A stretch of 64,000 nt of DNA from Ignavibacteria bacterium (GTDB lineage Bacteria; Bacteroidota; Ignavibacteria; Tepidaquicellales; Tepidaquicellaceae), in the NCBI GenBank assembly GCA_016709315.1, contig JADJMZ010000001.1, positions 124,001 to 188,000 of the forward strand. The letters run 5' to 3'. This document shows positions 55,206-64,000 of the stretch, one piece after another. How positions within the stretch are numbered: the first letter of the stretch is position 1; each line of letters starts with the position of its first letter. Made by a program: the position numbers and the translations under genes. Under the pieces are notes generated by a model. That model had not been told where the DNA came from, searched no databases, and saw only the letters and a list, made by a program, of their open reading frames with translations.

Positions 55206-55577
55206 TCAGACACCGAAGGAACTTCCGCATCCGCATGTTTTAACTGCATTGGGATTATTGAATACAAACCCTTTGCCTGTCAATCCGTCAGTATAGTCTA
55301 TTTCCGTCCCGGACAAATAAAGACTGCTTTTCATATCAATAAAGATCTTTACTCCGTCTTTTTCTATTACTGTATCTCCTGCTCTTTCTTCCGGATCGAA
55401 TCCCAAAGTATAACTAAGGCCTGAGCATCCGCCGCCTTTAATACCAACTCTTAATCCGTATTCAGAAGGAATTTTATTTTCCTCCATGATCTTCTTCATC
55501 TCTTTTACAGCTTTCTCGGTAACATTTACTTCTTCACTGATACCGGGGATGAATTCTTTTTCTGTGGTTTCTGTCAT
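55206..55577 (-). CDS. Iron-sulfur cluster assembly A-type carrier (IscA/ErpA/SufA)
   Basis: 123 residues. VTEKAVKEMKKIMEENKI, then GLRVGIKGGGCSGLSYTLGF and the C-terminal KTCGCGSSFGV supply the three conserved cysteines (C-x~65-CxC) that hold the cluster. LTGKGFVFNNPNAVKTCGCG is typical of the family. It carries iron or clusters to apo-proteins. Lies 55 bp downstream of the cysteine desulfurase gene. Confidence 0.92.
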   Translation of the reverse strand: MTETTEKEFIPGISEEVNVTEKAVKEMKKIMEENKIPSEYGLRVGIKGGGCSGLSYTLGFDPEERAGDTVIEKDGVKIFIDMKSSLYLSGTEIDYTDGLTGKGFVFNNPNAVKTCGCGSSFGV

Positions 55578-55632
55578 TTTGATTACCTTTTATTTTTTAT
55601 AATTTAATTTTTTTATTAGTGTATCTTATAAA

Positions 55633-56817
55633 TCAGATTAAACCTTCTTTTGACATTAAATATATCTGCGAATCTTTTCTGATGTTAATAACGGTTTCGG
55701 AAAGTCTTTTGATTGTATAATCTACTTCCTCTTCAGTTGTAAATCTTCCGAAACTGATTCTTATGGTGGACTTTGCAAGTTCATCTTTTCTTCCAATTGC
55801 TGTAAGTACATGAGAAGGAGAAACCGAAGCTGATGTGCAGGCGCTTCCTGTGGAGACAGCTATGTCTTTCATTCCTGCAATTATGGAATCTCCATCCGTA
55901 TAAGCAAAACTAAGATTAACATTATTGGGCAGTCTGTTTGTCCTGTGTCCGTTCAGATGTACATTTTCCAGTTTAAGGAATTCATTAATCATTTTATCCC
56001 TGAACTTTATCTGTCGTTTCATTTCAGATTCAATTTCCATTGTACAAATTTCACATGCCATTCCGAGACCGACAATTCCGGGCACATTAAGCGTACCGCT
56101 GCGCATTCCTTTTTCCTGACTGCCTCCGTGTGTCTGCTTGGTAACTTTCACTCTGGGATTTTTGCTTCTTACATAAAGAGCGCCTACTCCCTTTGGTCCA
56201 TAAAATTTATGCGCAGAAATACTCATCAGATCAATACCGGTTTTATCCACATTTAAAGGAATCTTACCGACTGACTGCGTTGCATCCGAATGAAAAATAA
56301 CTCCCTTTTCCTTGCATAGTTTTCCTATTTCTTCAATCGGCTGTAATGTACCTATTTCATTATTTCCCGCCATCAGACTTACAAGTATGGTCTTGTCTGT
56401 AAATGCATCTTTAAGTTCATTAATATTTATAATACCTGTTTCATCAGTATTAAGATAAGTAACTTTAAATCCGTATTTTTCAAGATATTCACATGTTTCA
56501 AGAATCGCTTTATGTTCCGTAGTACATGTTATAATATGATTTCCTTTTTCAGAATATACTTCAGCTACGCCTTTGATTGAAATGTTATTGGACTCAGTGG
56601 AACCGGAGGTAAATATTATTTCACTGGCTCTTGCTCCTATAAGTTCCGCTACCTGTCTCCTGGCTTTTGAAACTGCTTCTTCTGCTTCCCATCCGAATTT
56701 GTGATTTGAACTTGATGCATTTCCGAATATTTCGCAGAAATAAGGTATCATAGCTTCAGCAACTCTCGGATCAACCGGAGTTGTTGCATTGTAATCCATG
56801 TAAACAGGCAGTTTCAT
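55633..56817 (-). CDS. iscS: Cysteine desulfurase (IscS/NifS type)
   Basis: 394 residues. MDYNATTPVDPRVAEAMIPY is the N-terminal signature. TSGSTESNNISIKG, HSDATQSVGKIP, SISAHKFYGPKGVGALYVR (PLP Lys) and TGSACTSASVSPSHVL (catalytic Cys on the mobile loop) follow in order. It releases sulfur from cysteine for iron-sulfur clusters and tRNA thiolation. It starts 22 bp after the Rrf2 regulator, in one operon. No IscU scaffold gene is seen in the operon. Confidence 0.95.
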   Translation of the reverse strand: MKLPVYMDYNATTPVDPRVAEAMIPYFCEIFGNASSSNHKFGWEAEEAVSKARRQVAELIGARASEIIFTSGSTESNNISIKGVAEVYSEKGNHIITCTTEHKAILETCEYLEKYGFKVTYLNTDETGIININELKDAFTDKTILVSLMAGNNEIGTLQPIEEIGKLCKEKGVIFHSDATQSVGKIPLNVDKTGIDLMSISAHKFYGPKGVGALYVRSKNPRVKVTKQTHGGSQEKGMRSGTLNVPGIVGLGMACEICTMEIESEMKRQIKFRDKMINEFLKLENVHLNGHRTNRLPNNVNLSFAYTDGDSIIAGMKDIAVSTGSACTSASVSPSHVLTAIGRKDELAKSTIRISFGRFTTEEEVDYTIKRLSETVINIRKDSQIYLMSKEGLI

Positions 56818-56838
56818 ATTCTGGTTTTTATAAACAGT

Positions 56839-57240
56839 TTATACAAAATCCGAAATAGTTTTACTTTTAAACAAATCTTCTAATTCTTTCTGAAGGCGTG
56901 TAACAGGCAGTTTGATAGTACAGGTGTCCGTCAGGCAGCAGTCTTTCACGCTGTTGTCCTGAAGACATTCCGCAATAGAAGTATCTCCGTCAATAGCCGT
57001 CATAAGATTGAACAATGGTATTTCGTCAGTTCTTTTATTCAGACTGTAACCTCCATTCATACCCTGATTTGAAATTAAAATATTTTCGTTTTTTAATTTC
57101 TGAAGTATCTTTGAAAGAAGATCATATGGAATATTGCTTTTATCGGATATTTCCCTTGCGGTTACAAGTTTATGATCAGAATCTGAAATGAATTTAAGTG
57201 CCATCAGAGCGTATTCGACCTTTTTAGATATTCTGATCAT
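56839..57240 (-). CDS. Rrf2 family transcriptional regulator (IscR-like)
   Basis: 133 residues from ATG 57240; a longer frame reads through tRNA-Glu and is false. KKVEYALMALKFISD and VTAREISDKSNIPYDLLSKIL are the winged-helix DNA-binding domain, with GMNGGYSLNKRTDEIPLFNLM as the wing. The cysteines in AECLQDNSVKDCCLTDTC match the cluster-binding region of IscR-type sensors. It probably senses iron-sulfur status and controls its own operon; a palindrome lies just upstream. Confidence 0.92.
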   Translation of the reverse strand: MIRISKKVEYALMALKFISDSDHKLVTAREISDKSNIPYDLLSKILQKLKNENILISNQGMNGGYSLNKRTDEIPLFNLMTAIDGDTSIAECLQDNSVKDCCLTDTCTIKLPVTRLQKELEDLFKSKTISDFV

Positions 57241-57257
57241 ATATAAATTTTGAATTT

Positions 57258-57272
57258 GGACTAATATAGTCC
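57258..57272 (-). promoter_or_regulatory. Probable Rrf2/IscR operator
   Basis: GGACTA-ATA-TAGTCC is a perfect 6-bp inverted repeat 18 bp upstream of the regulator start codon, next to TATATATA. Its GACTA/TAGTC core resembles Rrf2-family binding sites, so autoregulation is likely (inference). Confidence 0.6.
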
Positions 57273-57281
57273 TATATATAA

Positions 57282-57313
57282 ATAAAAAAAAGGGAAATTT
57301 GATTTCCCTTTTG
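57282..57313 (-). terminator. Terminator of tRNA-Glu
   Basis: On the minus strand AAGGGAAATC and ATTTCCCTT pair, followed by a run of T. It separates the tRNA from the regulator promoter. Confidence 0.85.
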
Positions 57314-57320
57314 CGTATTG

Positions 57321-57392
57321 CGGTCCCAACGGGATTCGAACCCGTGTTTTCACTGTGAAAGAGTGACGACCTAACCCCTAGTCGATGGGACC
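57321..57392 (-). tRNA. tRNA-Glu (TTC)
   Basis: A 72-nt cloverleaf on the minus strand. Acceptor GGTCCCA pairs with TGGGACC. The anticodon stem TCACT/AGTGA holds loop CTTTCAC with anticodon TTC. The T-arm ACGGG-TTCGAAT-CCCGT is perfect. Discriminator G; CCA not encoded. Confidence 0.95.
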
Positions 57393-57672
57393 TTTGTTTT
57401 TTATAAGATTGCAAAATAATTAATTTTGCTCTGAGTTACAATTGAGAAATATATAAATGTTTCATAAATCTGATATACCCGTTCAAAACGCTTACTTTAT
57501 AATTATTTAATAATTTTCAAATTTGTTATTTCTTTTCAGGGCTCAAACAACTTATTCAACATTTCACCGGATTGTTGATCTAATACACAGTCTGTCATAA
57601 CATTAAAGCCGGTATTTTATACAACTTTGTTAGTTTTTGACACAATTGTCTTATGAGCTGCTTAAAGCAGAA
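57393..57672. other. Gene-free spacer upstream of tRNA-Glu
   Basis: 280 bp of AT-rich DNA; presumably holds the tRNA promoter. CCGTTCAAAACG at 57480-57491 resembles the MITE-like end motif. No gene seen. Confidence 0.4.
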
Positions 57673-58003
57673 AGACTTCTGTTAACAGTGAGAGGACTTC
57701 TGTTAATTGTAGCAGGTCTTCTGTTAATAGTAAGAGGTCTTCTGTTAATAGTAAGAGGTCTTATGTTAATAGTAGCAGGTCTTACGTTAATAGTTAGAGG
57801 TCTTACGTTAATAGTAAGAGGTCTTCTGTTAACGGCAAGAGGTCTTCTGTTAACAGTAAGAGGTCTTCTGTTAATAGTAGCAGGTCTTCTGTTAATAGTA
57901 GCAGGTCTTCTGTTAATAGTAAGAGGTCTTCTGTTAATAGTAAGAGGTCTTCTGTTAATAGTAAGAGGTCTTCTGTTAATAGTAAGAGGTCTTCTGTTAA
58001 CAA
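57673..58003. repeat. 21-bp tandem repeat array B
   Basis: About 16 units of 21 bp; each starts TCTTCTGTTAATAG and ends TAAGAGG or AGCAGG, with scattered single-base changes (TTATGTTAAT, TTACGTTAAT, TTAACGGC). The period is strict, unlike array A. Both strands read as open frames (a heptapeptide repeat), which is an artefact of the 21-bp period. It lies between two gene clusters on the minus strand. Confidence 0.92.
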
Positions 58004-58119
58004 GGTATTACACTTTGCATAAATTTAACGCATCCGGACTAATAATAATACACATCCGGTAAAAACAATTTATTAAAATTATTTTTACCGGCTTTTAAAA
58101 CCAATATTAATGATCAGTA

Positions 58120-60597
58120 TTATTTCAGTAATATCATACTCTTTGTTTCAGAAAAACCGTTAGACACCGCAAAAATTTTATAGTAATACACTCCGCTTGA
58201 TAATGAGCTTGCATTAAAAAGGATTTCATAGTTTCCCGCTTCCTGAATCTGATCCACCAGCGATGCGACTTCCCTTCCGATCACATCATATATCTTAAGC
58301 GAAACATTTCCTTTTTCCGGGATATTGTATTTTATAGTTGTAGAAGGATTAAATGGATTCGGATAATTCTGATCGAGAGAAAATCCCTGTGGAACTCCTG
58401 CTGATATGCTCGGAATTCCTGTAAGATTTGTAATTTCATAAACTCCCCTTCCGTGAGTTCCGATTCTGATTTTATTGGAAGCTCTGTTATAATCAAGATG
58501 CATAGCTACTGTATTAGGAAGTCCGTCTGCAAGTTCAGACCACGACCCGCCGTAATTATTGGTAATGAATACGCCGACATCCGTTGCAATCAGATAAACG
58601 CTCGTTGAGCTACCTGGATAATAAATGAGTGCGTCATTTGCAGGAGAATCCGGGAGATTGCCGCTGATATTTATCCAGGAATTTCCGCCGTTAGTAGTTT
58701 TAAATATATGACCTCCCCCGAAACCTGACTGAGTAACCACAACTACACTTGAAGAATCCGGATGAATGTAAACAGAAGTAATTGTTTTATTTGGCAAACC
58801 GTTTGTAACTAAAGAATAAGTATATCCGCGATTTACTGATTTGTAGATCTGACTACCGGATGTCGCATACATAATGTCCGGAGAAGATGTGCAAATAGCC
58901 ATTTCTCTAATTGTTCCACTTGTACCTGAAGATATTGCAGACCAGCTTGCTCCCCAGTTAGTACTTTTAAAAACCTGCTGTCTTGCAGTATAGAAAATTC
59001 CCGCAGAATCAGGATGAGACAATATAGGAGCGACCCAGGAAGCTGTTCCTGACAAGCCGCTTGTACCGGATGTCCATGAAGCACCGCCATTCTGAGAGCG
59101 TTGCACTCCGTTGTTCTGCGATTCCCCGAGAATATACTGCGGATTAACACTATGAAAACAAACTTCAGCTCCGTCACCACCGAACGCTCCGGTCCAGTTT
59201 ATTGTACCTAGAGTTCTCTGAGTTCCGTTGTCCTGAGTGCCTCCCATTACATGGCTTGCGTTTGAAGGGTCAGAAGCAATTCTGTAAAACTGAGTAAGAG
59301 TAAGCGAACTGTTCATATTGCTCCAGGAAGTTCCTTTGTCCGTGGACTTCCATACACCGCCATCATTTGTACAGAACATTTCATCCTGATTGACGGGATT
59401 GAAATCCATATTCTGCTGATCAACATGTACAGTGCCTCCGGAATATCCAAGAGTAATATTCTGATAACTTGCACCTCCGTTTGTTGTCCTCCATGTATCT
59501 ATAGACCCTACGTAAGCATAATCAGGATTAAATGGATTCACATGCATATAAAAATCATACCATGCCTGACTTCCGGAAAAATCGAAGCCCGGAGAAGACG
59601 GAGTGAATGTCAGCCCACCGTCAATGGATTTAAAAACAGAGATAGAACTACCGGAATGAATTGCTGAATATATTATATTTGGAAAAGATTTGCATATCGC
59701 AAGATGATTTCTGGTAGCGGGTGAAAGACTTGCATTTGTTGTGAATACAGCGCCGCCGTTAGTTGATATCCTGTAACCAGTTCCGCTTCCTATCGCATAG
59801 GCATTATTACCGTCCGGGGAAAACACAACATCATCGCATCTGCCGTTTACCAGGGAAGTCCATGTAACTCCGGCATCAGTGCTTCTATACAGACCTCCTG
59901 TTACTCCGAGACCTGATCTGGTTCCGAGCGCAGCAAGGAGTTCATTGCTATGACCGGGTCTTATAACAATTCTCGAAAAATAAGAAAAAGAACCAATTCC
60001 TGTAGTGTAATTAGTCCATGTATTTCCGCCGTCTGTAGATTTCAGCAAACCTCTTCCGTAATACGAAGTGCCGCTGTATGTCGCTTCGCCTGTTCCGTAA
60101 TAAATTATGTTTGAATTATCAGGATCAATTGCAATAGCGCCAGAGGACAATGAAGCTTCATCATTCATTTTTGCCGTCCATGAAGTTCCTCCATTAGTTG
60201 ATTTCCATACTCCGCCAAAAGCTGCGCCAAGATAAATTACGGATGGATTGTTAGGATCATATTTAATTGCAGTTATTCGTGAGGAAATATTTCCATATGA
60301 AAAATAACTTCCTGAAGTAGGTCCGATACTGGTCCATGAATTAGAAGAGTTCATAAAATAACCGTTATTATTTCTGAGTTCATTTCTTGTATCCAAAGCT
60401 TTTCCATAAGCATTTTCAGGGAAATAGTTCAAAGGATACATTCTCTGTTCATTAAACCACCTTTCTCTATTAAATGCATTTCTGTCCTTTACAAAATCCT
60501 CAGCATTATCATAAGGATTATTTTGAATGAACAAATCCTGAGCGATTGACAATACTGGAATCAGAATGAAGGATATTAAAAGAATTATTTTTTTCAT
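58120..60597 (-). CDS. T9SS-exported sortilin/BNR (Asp-box) protein
   Basis: 825 residues. Signal peptide MKKIILLISFILIPVLSIAQ. At least nine Asp-box or BNR repeats (STNGGTSWTA, STDGGNTWTN, STDAGVTWTS, STDKGTSWSN, SQNGGASWTS, STNWGASWSA, TTNGGNSWIN) make two stacked propellers like VPS10/sortilin or xyloglucanase folds. GSIDTWRTTNGGASYQ and GGTQDNGTQR are typical of exported sialidase-like proteins. C-terminal QNYPNPFNPSTTIKYNIPE and final TKSMILLK form the type A sorting domain. Enzyme activity cannot be claimed. Intact. Confidence 0.9.
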   Translation of the reverse strand: MKKIILLISFILIPVLSIAQDLFIQNNPYDNAEDFVKDRNAFNRERWFNEQRMYPLNYFPENAYGKALDTRNELRNNNGYFMNSSNSWTSIGPTSGSYFSYGNISSRITAIKYDPNNPSVIYLGAAFGGVWKSTNGGTSWTAKMNDEASLSSGAIAIDPDNSNIIYYGTGEATYSGTSYYGRGLLKSTDGGNTWTNYTTGIGSFSYFSRIVIRPGHSNELLAALGTRSGLGVTGGLYRSTDAGVTWTSLVNGRCDDVVFSPDGNNAYAIGSGTGYRISTNGGAVFTTNASLSPATRNHLAICKSFPNIIYSAIHSGSSISVFKSIDGGLTFTPSSPGFDFSGSQAWYDFYMHVNPFNPDYAYVGSIDTWRTTNGGASYQNITLGYSGGTVHVDQQNMDFNPVNQDEMFCTNDGGVWKSTDKGTSWSNMNSSLTLTQFYRIASDPSNASHVMGGTQDNGTQRTLGTINWTGAFGGDGAEVCFHSVNPQYILGESQNNGVQRSQNGGASWTSGTSGLSGTASWVAPILSHPDSAGIFYTARQQVFKSTNWGASWSAISSGTSGTIREMAICTSSPDIMYATSGSQIYKSVNRGYTYSLVTNGLPNKTITSVYIHPDSSSVVVVTQSGFGGGHIFKTTNGGNSWINISGNLPDSPANDALIYYPGSSTSVYLIATDVGVFITNNYGGSWSELADGLPNTVAMHLDYNRASNKIRIGTHGRGVYEITNLTGIPSISAGVPQGFSLDQNYPNPFNPSTTIKYNIPEKGNVSLKIYDVIGREVASLVDQIQEAGNYEILFNASSLSSGVYYYKIFAVSNGFSETKSMILLK

Positions 60598-60713
60598 TAT
60601 TTGATAATTTAAAATTTGTTTACAATAAATTAATCAAATATTGAGTTAATAAAAATTTACTTTTAGAAGAAAATTCTATGCCGGGATTATTAACCATTCG
60701 GTTTTCATGCGGG

Positions 60714-60751
60714 TAAAAAAAAGCGGTCAGAATAATATACTGACCGCTCTG
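60714..60751 (-). terminator. Terminator after the 508-residue T9SS gene
   Basis: AGCGGTCAG and CTGACCGCT form a perfect 9-bp stem; on the minus strand the stem is followed by eight T. Confidence 0.9.
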
Positions 60752-60781
60752 GATGATCTAAAGAATTTTGAATATCAAGAA

Positions 60782-62308
60782 TTACTTTGCAAGAATCATT
60801 TTCCTGCTTTGAGAGAAGTCGCCGGAAGTAATCCTGTAAACATAGACTCCGCTTGAGATTCCTGCTGTCTGAGATAAAGAATTGAAGTTTACAGAGTAAG
60901 ATCCTGCTTTCTGAAAATCATTTACTAATGTCATAACTTCCTTGCCTGAAATATCATAAACTTTCAGACTTACATTTCCGTCATAAGGTATTTCATAATT
61001 TATCTTTGTTGACGGATTGAAAGGGTTTGGATAATTCTGTGACAAACTGAATTTTGAAGGAACGCCGATGCTGATTTCATTATTCAGATCATAATAAGTA
61101 TAGTTTCCGTTGAAATCCGATTGCTTAAGTCTGTAGTTGTATTTGCCGGAAATCAAGCCCCTTTCTGAATATGAGTAGCTGACTGGATTTGAAGTAGTTC
61201 CGTATCCTGCAACAAAACCAACCTTTGACCATTGACCGAAGTTTACTGATCTTTCAATGTCAAATCCATAATTATTCAATTCAGTAGATGTGGTCCAGTT
61301 GAGAGAAACATCTCTTCCGTTAACAGAAGAAGAGAATGATGAAAGTTCTACCGGAAGCGGAATATCGGATTCATATCTGGAAATTCCTCCATTATCCCTT
61401 ACCGCCCACAGATATTTGCCTCTTAATGATATTGTCATGTGGAAATAAGTACCTGTTGTAGTATAATCTGTAGTCCAGTTTGCGCCATCATCTGTACTGA
61501 AATACACAGAAGAACCTCTGGCATACCACCATCTTGAAGCATGACCCACTATACCTGCAATATCGCCAGTTCCGATTGCATTTGTATTTGCCCAGCTTGC
61601 TCCGCCGTCTGCAGAATAAAGCATAATATTATCACCGCCTGTCATTAATCTGCTATTGTCATTTCCCCAGATCGCAAATGAGTTTGTAAGTCCGGGAGTT
61701 GGAAGATCTGAATAAGTTCCGTTTGAGAATGCATTAATCACCTTTGTGTTTTTTGTTCCGTACCAGCCCGAAGATCCCGGAGTAGCGACAAAATAGGAAT
61801 TGTTCCAGCCTGCTTCACCTGGAGCTGCAGGATTATAAAGTCCGGTCGAATCCCATGTTGATCCGTAATCATTGCTTTCAAAGATTGTCCATCTTCCTCC
61901 GACAGGATCACCAATTAATCCGTAAGCTCCCGGAATGCCGTTGAAAGCTTTCAAAGCATCTATGAATCCGCCTGCCTGTGAAAATGTCTGAGTCCAGGTT
62001 GCGCCGCCGTCAATTGTCTTGTATGCAAAGGTATTAGCGTCTGATCCGCTTACAATTGCTGTAAGAGCATCAATACCCTGAATTGTAAAAAATTCAATAG
62101 ATGAATTAGGTGAAGCTGTTTGACTCCATGTATTTCCCGCATCTGCTGTACGAAGTACAACACCCCCTGCGCCGCAAGCCCAGACGACGTTATCGTTAAC
62201 TGCTGATACTGAATACAAAAGTGATGTAACCGGTGAAGTTTGTTCGATCCATTGAGCTGTTGTAATACCTGACAGGCAAAACAACAAAAAAAATGTAATT
62301 GTTTTCAT
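60782..62308 (-). CDS. T9SS-exported YCF48/BNR-like protein
   Basis: 508 residues. Signal peptide MKTITFFLLFCLSGITTA. Repeats with TADAGNTWSQ, TIDGGATWTQ, SADGGASWAN and STDDGANWTT indicate a YCF48-like propeller. A linker, PLPVELSSFSSSVNGRDVSL and LNNYGFDIERSVN, is an Fn3-like module frequent in T9SS proteins. C-terminal QNYPNPFNPSTKINYEIPY and SRKMILAK form the sorting domain. Exported; partner unknown. Confidence 0.9.
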   Translation of the reverse strand: MKTITFFLLFCLSGITTAQWIEQTSPVTSLLYSVSAVNDNVVWACGAGGVVLRTADAGNTWSQTASPNSSIEFFTIQGIDALTAIVSGSDANTFAYKTIDGGATWTQTFSQAGGFIDALKAFNGIPGAYGLIGDPVGGRWTIFESNDYGSTWDSTGLYNPAAPGEAGWNNSYFVATPGSSGWYGTKNTKVINAFSNGTYSDLPTPGLTNSFAIWGNDNSRLMTGGDNIMLYSADGGASWANTNAIGTGDIAGIVGHASRWWYARGSSVYFSTDDGANWTTDYTTTGTYFHMTISLRGKYLWAVRDNGGISRYESDIPLPVELSSFSSSVNGRDVSLNWTTSTELNNYGFDIERSVNFGQWSKVGFVAGYGTTSNPVSYSYSERGLISGKYNYRLKQSDFNGNYTYYDLNNEISIGVPSKFSLSQNYPNPFNPSTKINYEIPYDGNVSLKVYDISGKEVMTLVNDFQKAGSYSVNFNSLSQTAGISSGVYVYRITSGDFSQSRKMILAK

Positions 62309-62465
62309 TTTTGTCTCCTTTTAATTTATAAAAATCACTTTTATAAAGTAGAATTTTTAAAATGGATTGTCAATAACAATTTTTAATATATCAGATTTCG
62401 CAAACCTGTAAATCAAATAAAATAAATTCCGGATGACATTTATCAAAAAGTTCTTCATTATAAAA

Positions 62466-62505
62466 TAAAAAAAGCTCTTCCGGTTTAATGGAAGAGCTTT
62501 TTCAA
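62466..62505. terminator. Bidirectional terminator
   Basis: AAAGCTCTTCC and GGAAGAGCTTT pair around GGTTTAAT with A-run and T-run flanks; serves the T9SS gene ending at 62525. Confidence 0.88.
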
Positions 62506-62524
62506 AAGCAAAAAAATTAAATTT

Positions 62525-64000
62525 TTATTTTATCAGAACAAGTTTCTTCGTATCTGTATATCCTTCTGATTCAAGTCTGTAAAAATATGTTCCGCTTGAA
62601 AGATTTACAGCATTAAGAAGTATAGAATAAGCGCCTGCATTCAGAGCTGTGTTAACAAGCTCCTGAACAACCTTACCGCTCATATCATAAACATTTAATT
62701 TTACATTTCCGCTTTTGGGAACATCAAATTTAATGTTAGTAGTCGGATTAAACGGATTAGGATAATTCTGTGAAAGTGAAAATGCTGAAGGAACTTCACC
62801 GCCGATATTAACTATTCCTGTCGGACCTACATTAACTGTAATTGTTCTTCTATGAACAGGAGTTCCGTTTGGTCCGTTTCCCTGAACTGTTACAGTGTAA
62901 GCGCCTTGTGTAATTCCTCCTGAAGACCTGATTGTAAACCTCAATGAATCAGGATAAGATGTCAGTGAATCTTGATTTACATTCGCTGATTTATTTTTAA
63001 ATCTGAAAATAAAATTACCCTGAGCTGGTGTAGGCGAAACTGTAGCGGTAAACTTAGCTTTGTTTGAATAAAGTTTAACAGCGGGAACTGATACATAAAC
63101 AGTAGCACTGTCATTGTTTCCGCCGATATTTACAATGTTCTGATTTATTTTCATTGCAAAATCCGGGAAATAAGAACCGATGTTTTTATAATTTCCTGAT
63201 CTTCCGTCATACCATAACGCGAAACCTGTGACAGGATTTGCTGTCATTCCGTCATAGTCGCCTCTGTAACAATTTGAATTCGGTGAACATGCAGGAGTTG
63301 GATAGGTCCAGGACTGAGTCGTAAGTTTCTGATTCGGAGCAAATGTAACACCATCATCGGTATAAGTAGCATAAACATTCACTGCAAAAGTTGCAGGATT
63401 TTCTCTTGTATCATACCACTTAATGTAAAGTCTTCCTGTTTCTTTTTCACACCAGATTGCAGGAAACCACTGATCGCTTAACTCAGGATTTGCATTGTCA
63501 TTCACTCTTATCCTGCTTGACCATGTCGTCGCCTGATCATCAGAATACTGAAGGATTACATCAGGTTTGTTTCCGTTACCTACAGGTTCATTGGATGCAT
63601 AAACAAGATACAGTCTTCCTCTGTGAGGACCGTAACTGTTATCCATTGCTATCATAGGATAAGGTCTTGTTCTGCCGTTATTGATTACAAGTCTTCCGGC
63701 TGAATTCAGAGTACCTACATAACCTGCAACATTAAGACTGGAGACAGGGGCAAGTGTCAAACCACCGTCTGTAGACTTGTGAAAGGTATAAGTACAATTC
63801 GCAGCTGATCCTGTATTCGTCACATAAATAACAGTGCCACCCTGTACAGGACCGTTAGGACCTACAGCTATCATTACTCCCGGTACAGTATTGCTTGATG
63901 CGTAAGTCTGTGTCCATGTTGCGCCACGATCCGTACTTCTGGCAAAATTACCGGGAGTGATTGCAGCATACAGGTAATTTGAATAAGGACCGTTAGTCTG
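62525..64000 (-). CDS. T9SS-exported sialidase/BNR-like protein, N-terminus cut by window edge
   Basis: The minus frame is open from 62525 to the window edge, about 491 residues; an internal ATG at 63874 is not the true start because coding continues upstream (NYLYAAITPGNFARSTDRGA). Asp-box strands include STDRGATWTQ, STDGGLTLAP and SDDQATTWSSRIRVND. The motif YLVYASNEP then WFPAIWCEKETGRLYIKWYD resembles exported sialidase-fold proteins. A later region (TPAQGNFIFRFKNKSANVN, GAYTVTVQGNGPNGTPVHRR) looks like an Ig-type domain. C-terminal QNYPNPFNPTTNIKF and KKLVLIK are the sorting domain. Confidence 0.88.
   Translation of the reverse strand, partial: QTNGPYSNYLYAAITPGNFARSTDRGATWTQTYASSNTVPGVMIAVGPNGPVQGGTVIYVTNTGSAANCTYTFHKSTDGGLTLAPVSSLNVAGYVGTLNSAGRLVINNGRTRPYPMIAMDNSYGPHRGRLYLVYASNEPVGNGNKPDVILQYSDDQATTWSSRIRVNDNANPELSDQWFPAIWCEKETGRLYIKWYDTRENPATFAVNVYATYTDDGVTFAPNQKLTTQSWTYPTPACSPNSNCYRGDYDGMTANPVTGFALWYDGRSGNYKNIGSYFPDFAMKINQNIVNIGGNNDSATVYVSVPAVKLYSNKAKFTATVSPTPAQGNFIFRFKNKSANVNQDSLTSYPDSLRFTIRSSGGITQGAYTVTVQGNGPNGTPVHRRTITVNVGPTGIVNIGGEVPSAFSLSQNYPNPFNPTTNIKFDVPKSGNVKLNVYDMSGKVVQELVNTALNAGAYSILLNAVNLSSGTYFYRLESEGYTDTKKLVLIK

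Noticed and set aside
57241..57414. N-terminal extension of the Rrf2 regulator
   Set aside because: It is a translation through tRNA-Glu and its terminator; the ATG at 57240 gives the family N-terminus.
57637..58062. 141-residue Leu-rich repeat ORF on the plus strand and a matching minus ORF
   Set aside because: Both arise from the 21-bp tandem repeat, whose period is a multiple of three; composition is not protein-like and there is no start signal.

Overview
The window looks like a chromosomal piece of a Bacteroidota/Chlorobi-group bacterium, most likely an Ignavibacteria-like lineage. It is AT-rich, with TTG starts and weak ribosome binding sites. It carries many secreted beta-propeller-type proteins ending in a type IX secretion (T9SS type A) sorting domain with the NYPNPFNP core. 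Taxonomy is inferred from these traits only.

Layout. 0-5 kb: a truncated class 3 lipase, a tRNA-Phe followed by a tandem array of GIY-YIG nuclease genes in which every unit regenerates the tRNA 3' end, and two damaged paralogous T9SS proteins. 5-14.6 kb: dnaE, trxA, a T9SS protein, a YjbQ-family protein, a phytase-like propeller lipoprotein-sized gene, a MITE-like repeat and icd. 14.6-29.0 kb: an accessory block of minus-strand genes, most of them ending against an imperfect palindrome of about 110-170 bp that resembles an integron attC site. No integrase is visible, so it fits a CALIN (attC cluster lacking an integrase). Its cargo includes a deacetylase, a YdeI-like protein, an aldehyde dehydrogenase, an MBL-fold protein, VOC and AHSA1 proteins, a UDG-like protein, two PD-(D/E)XK endonucleases, a Hanks-kinase fusion and a NACHT NTPase, which together look like a defence-rich cassette array. 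29-31.5 kb: gene-poor DNA with a 21-bp minisatellite and a second MITE copy.

31.5-36.4 kb: transketolase, glucose-6-phosphate isomerase and a short 6-phosphogluconate dehydrogenase (pentose phosphate metabolism). 36.5-43.7 kb: an Fn3 lipoprotein, scpA-scpB-rluB (chromosome condensation and rRNA pseudouridylation, with striking charged tails), an MNT/HEPN toxin-antitoxin pair and lysS. 43.9-46.4 kb: a cystathionine beta-synthase and a gamma-synthase/lyase (transsulfuration). 46.5-50.5 kb: an SBBP propeller T9SS protein, a decayed outer-membrane protein, a PAP2 phosphatase and queE. 50.6-57.4 kb: DUF3108 protein, family 9 glycosyltransferase, LON-domain protein, two lipoproteins, superoxide dismutase, then an Rrf2 regulator-IscS-IscA iron-sulfur operon and tRNA-Glu. 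57.6-64 kb: a second 21-bp minisatellite and three large T9SS-exported Asp-box proteins, the last cut by the window edge.

A caution applies throughout. Core genes (dnaE, tkt, pgi, scpB, rluB, sod, yjbQ) carry one or more single-base indels, most of them in homopolymers. This pattern suggests residual sequencing error, so broken genes here should not automatically be read as biological pseudogenes. A few lesions (in-frame stops in the 9.4-kb T9SS gene and the NACHT gene, and a 194-bp deletion in a T9SS paralog) are not simple indels and may be real.
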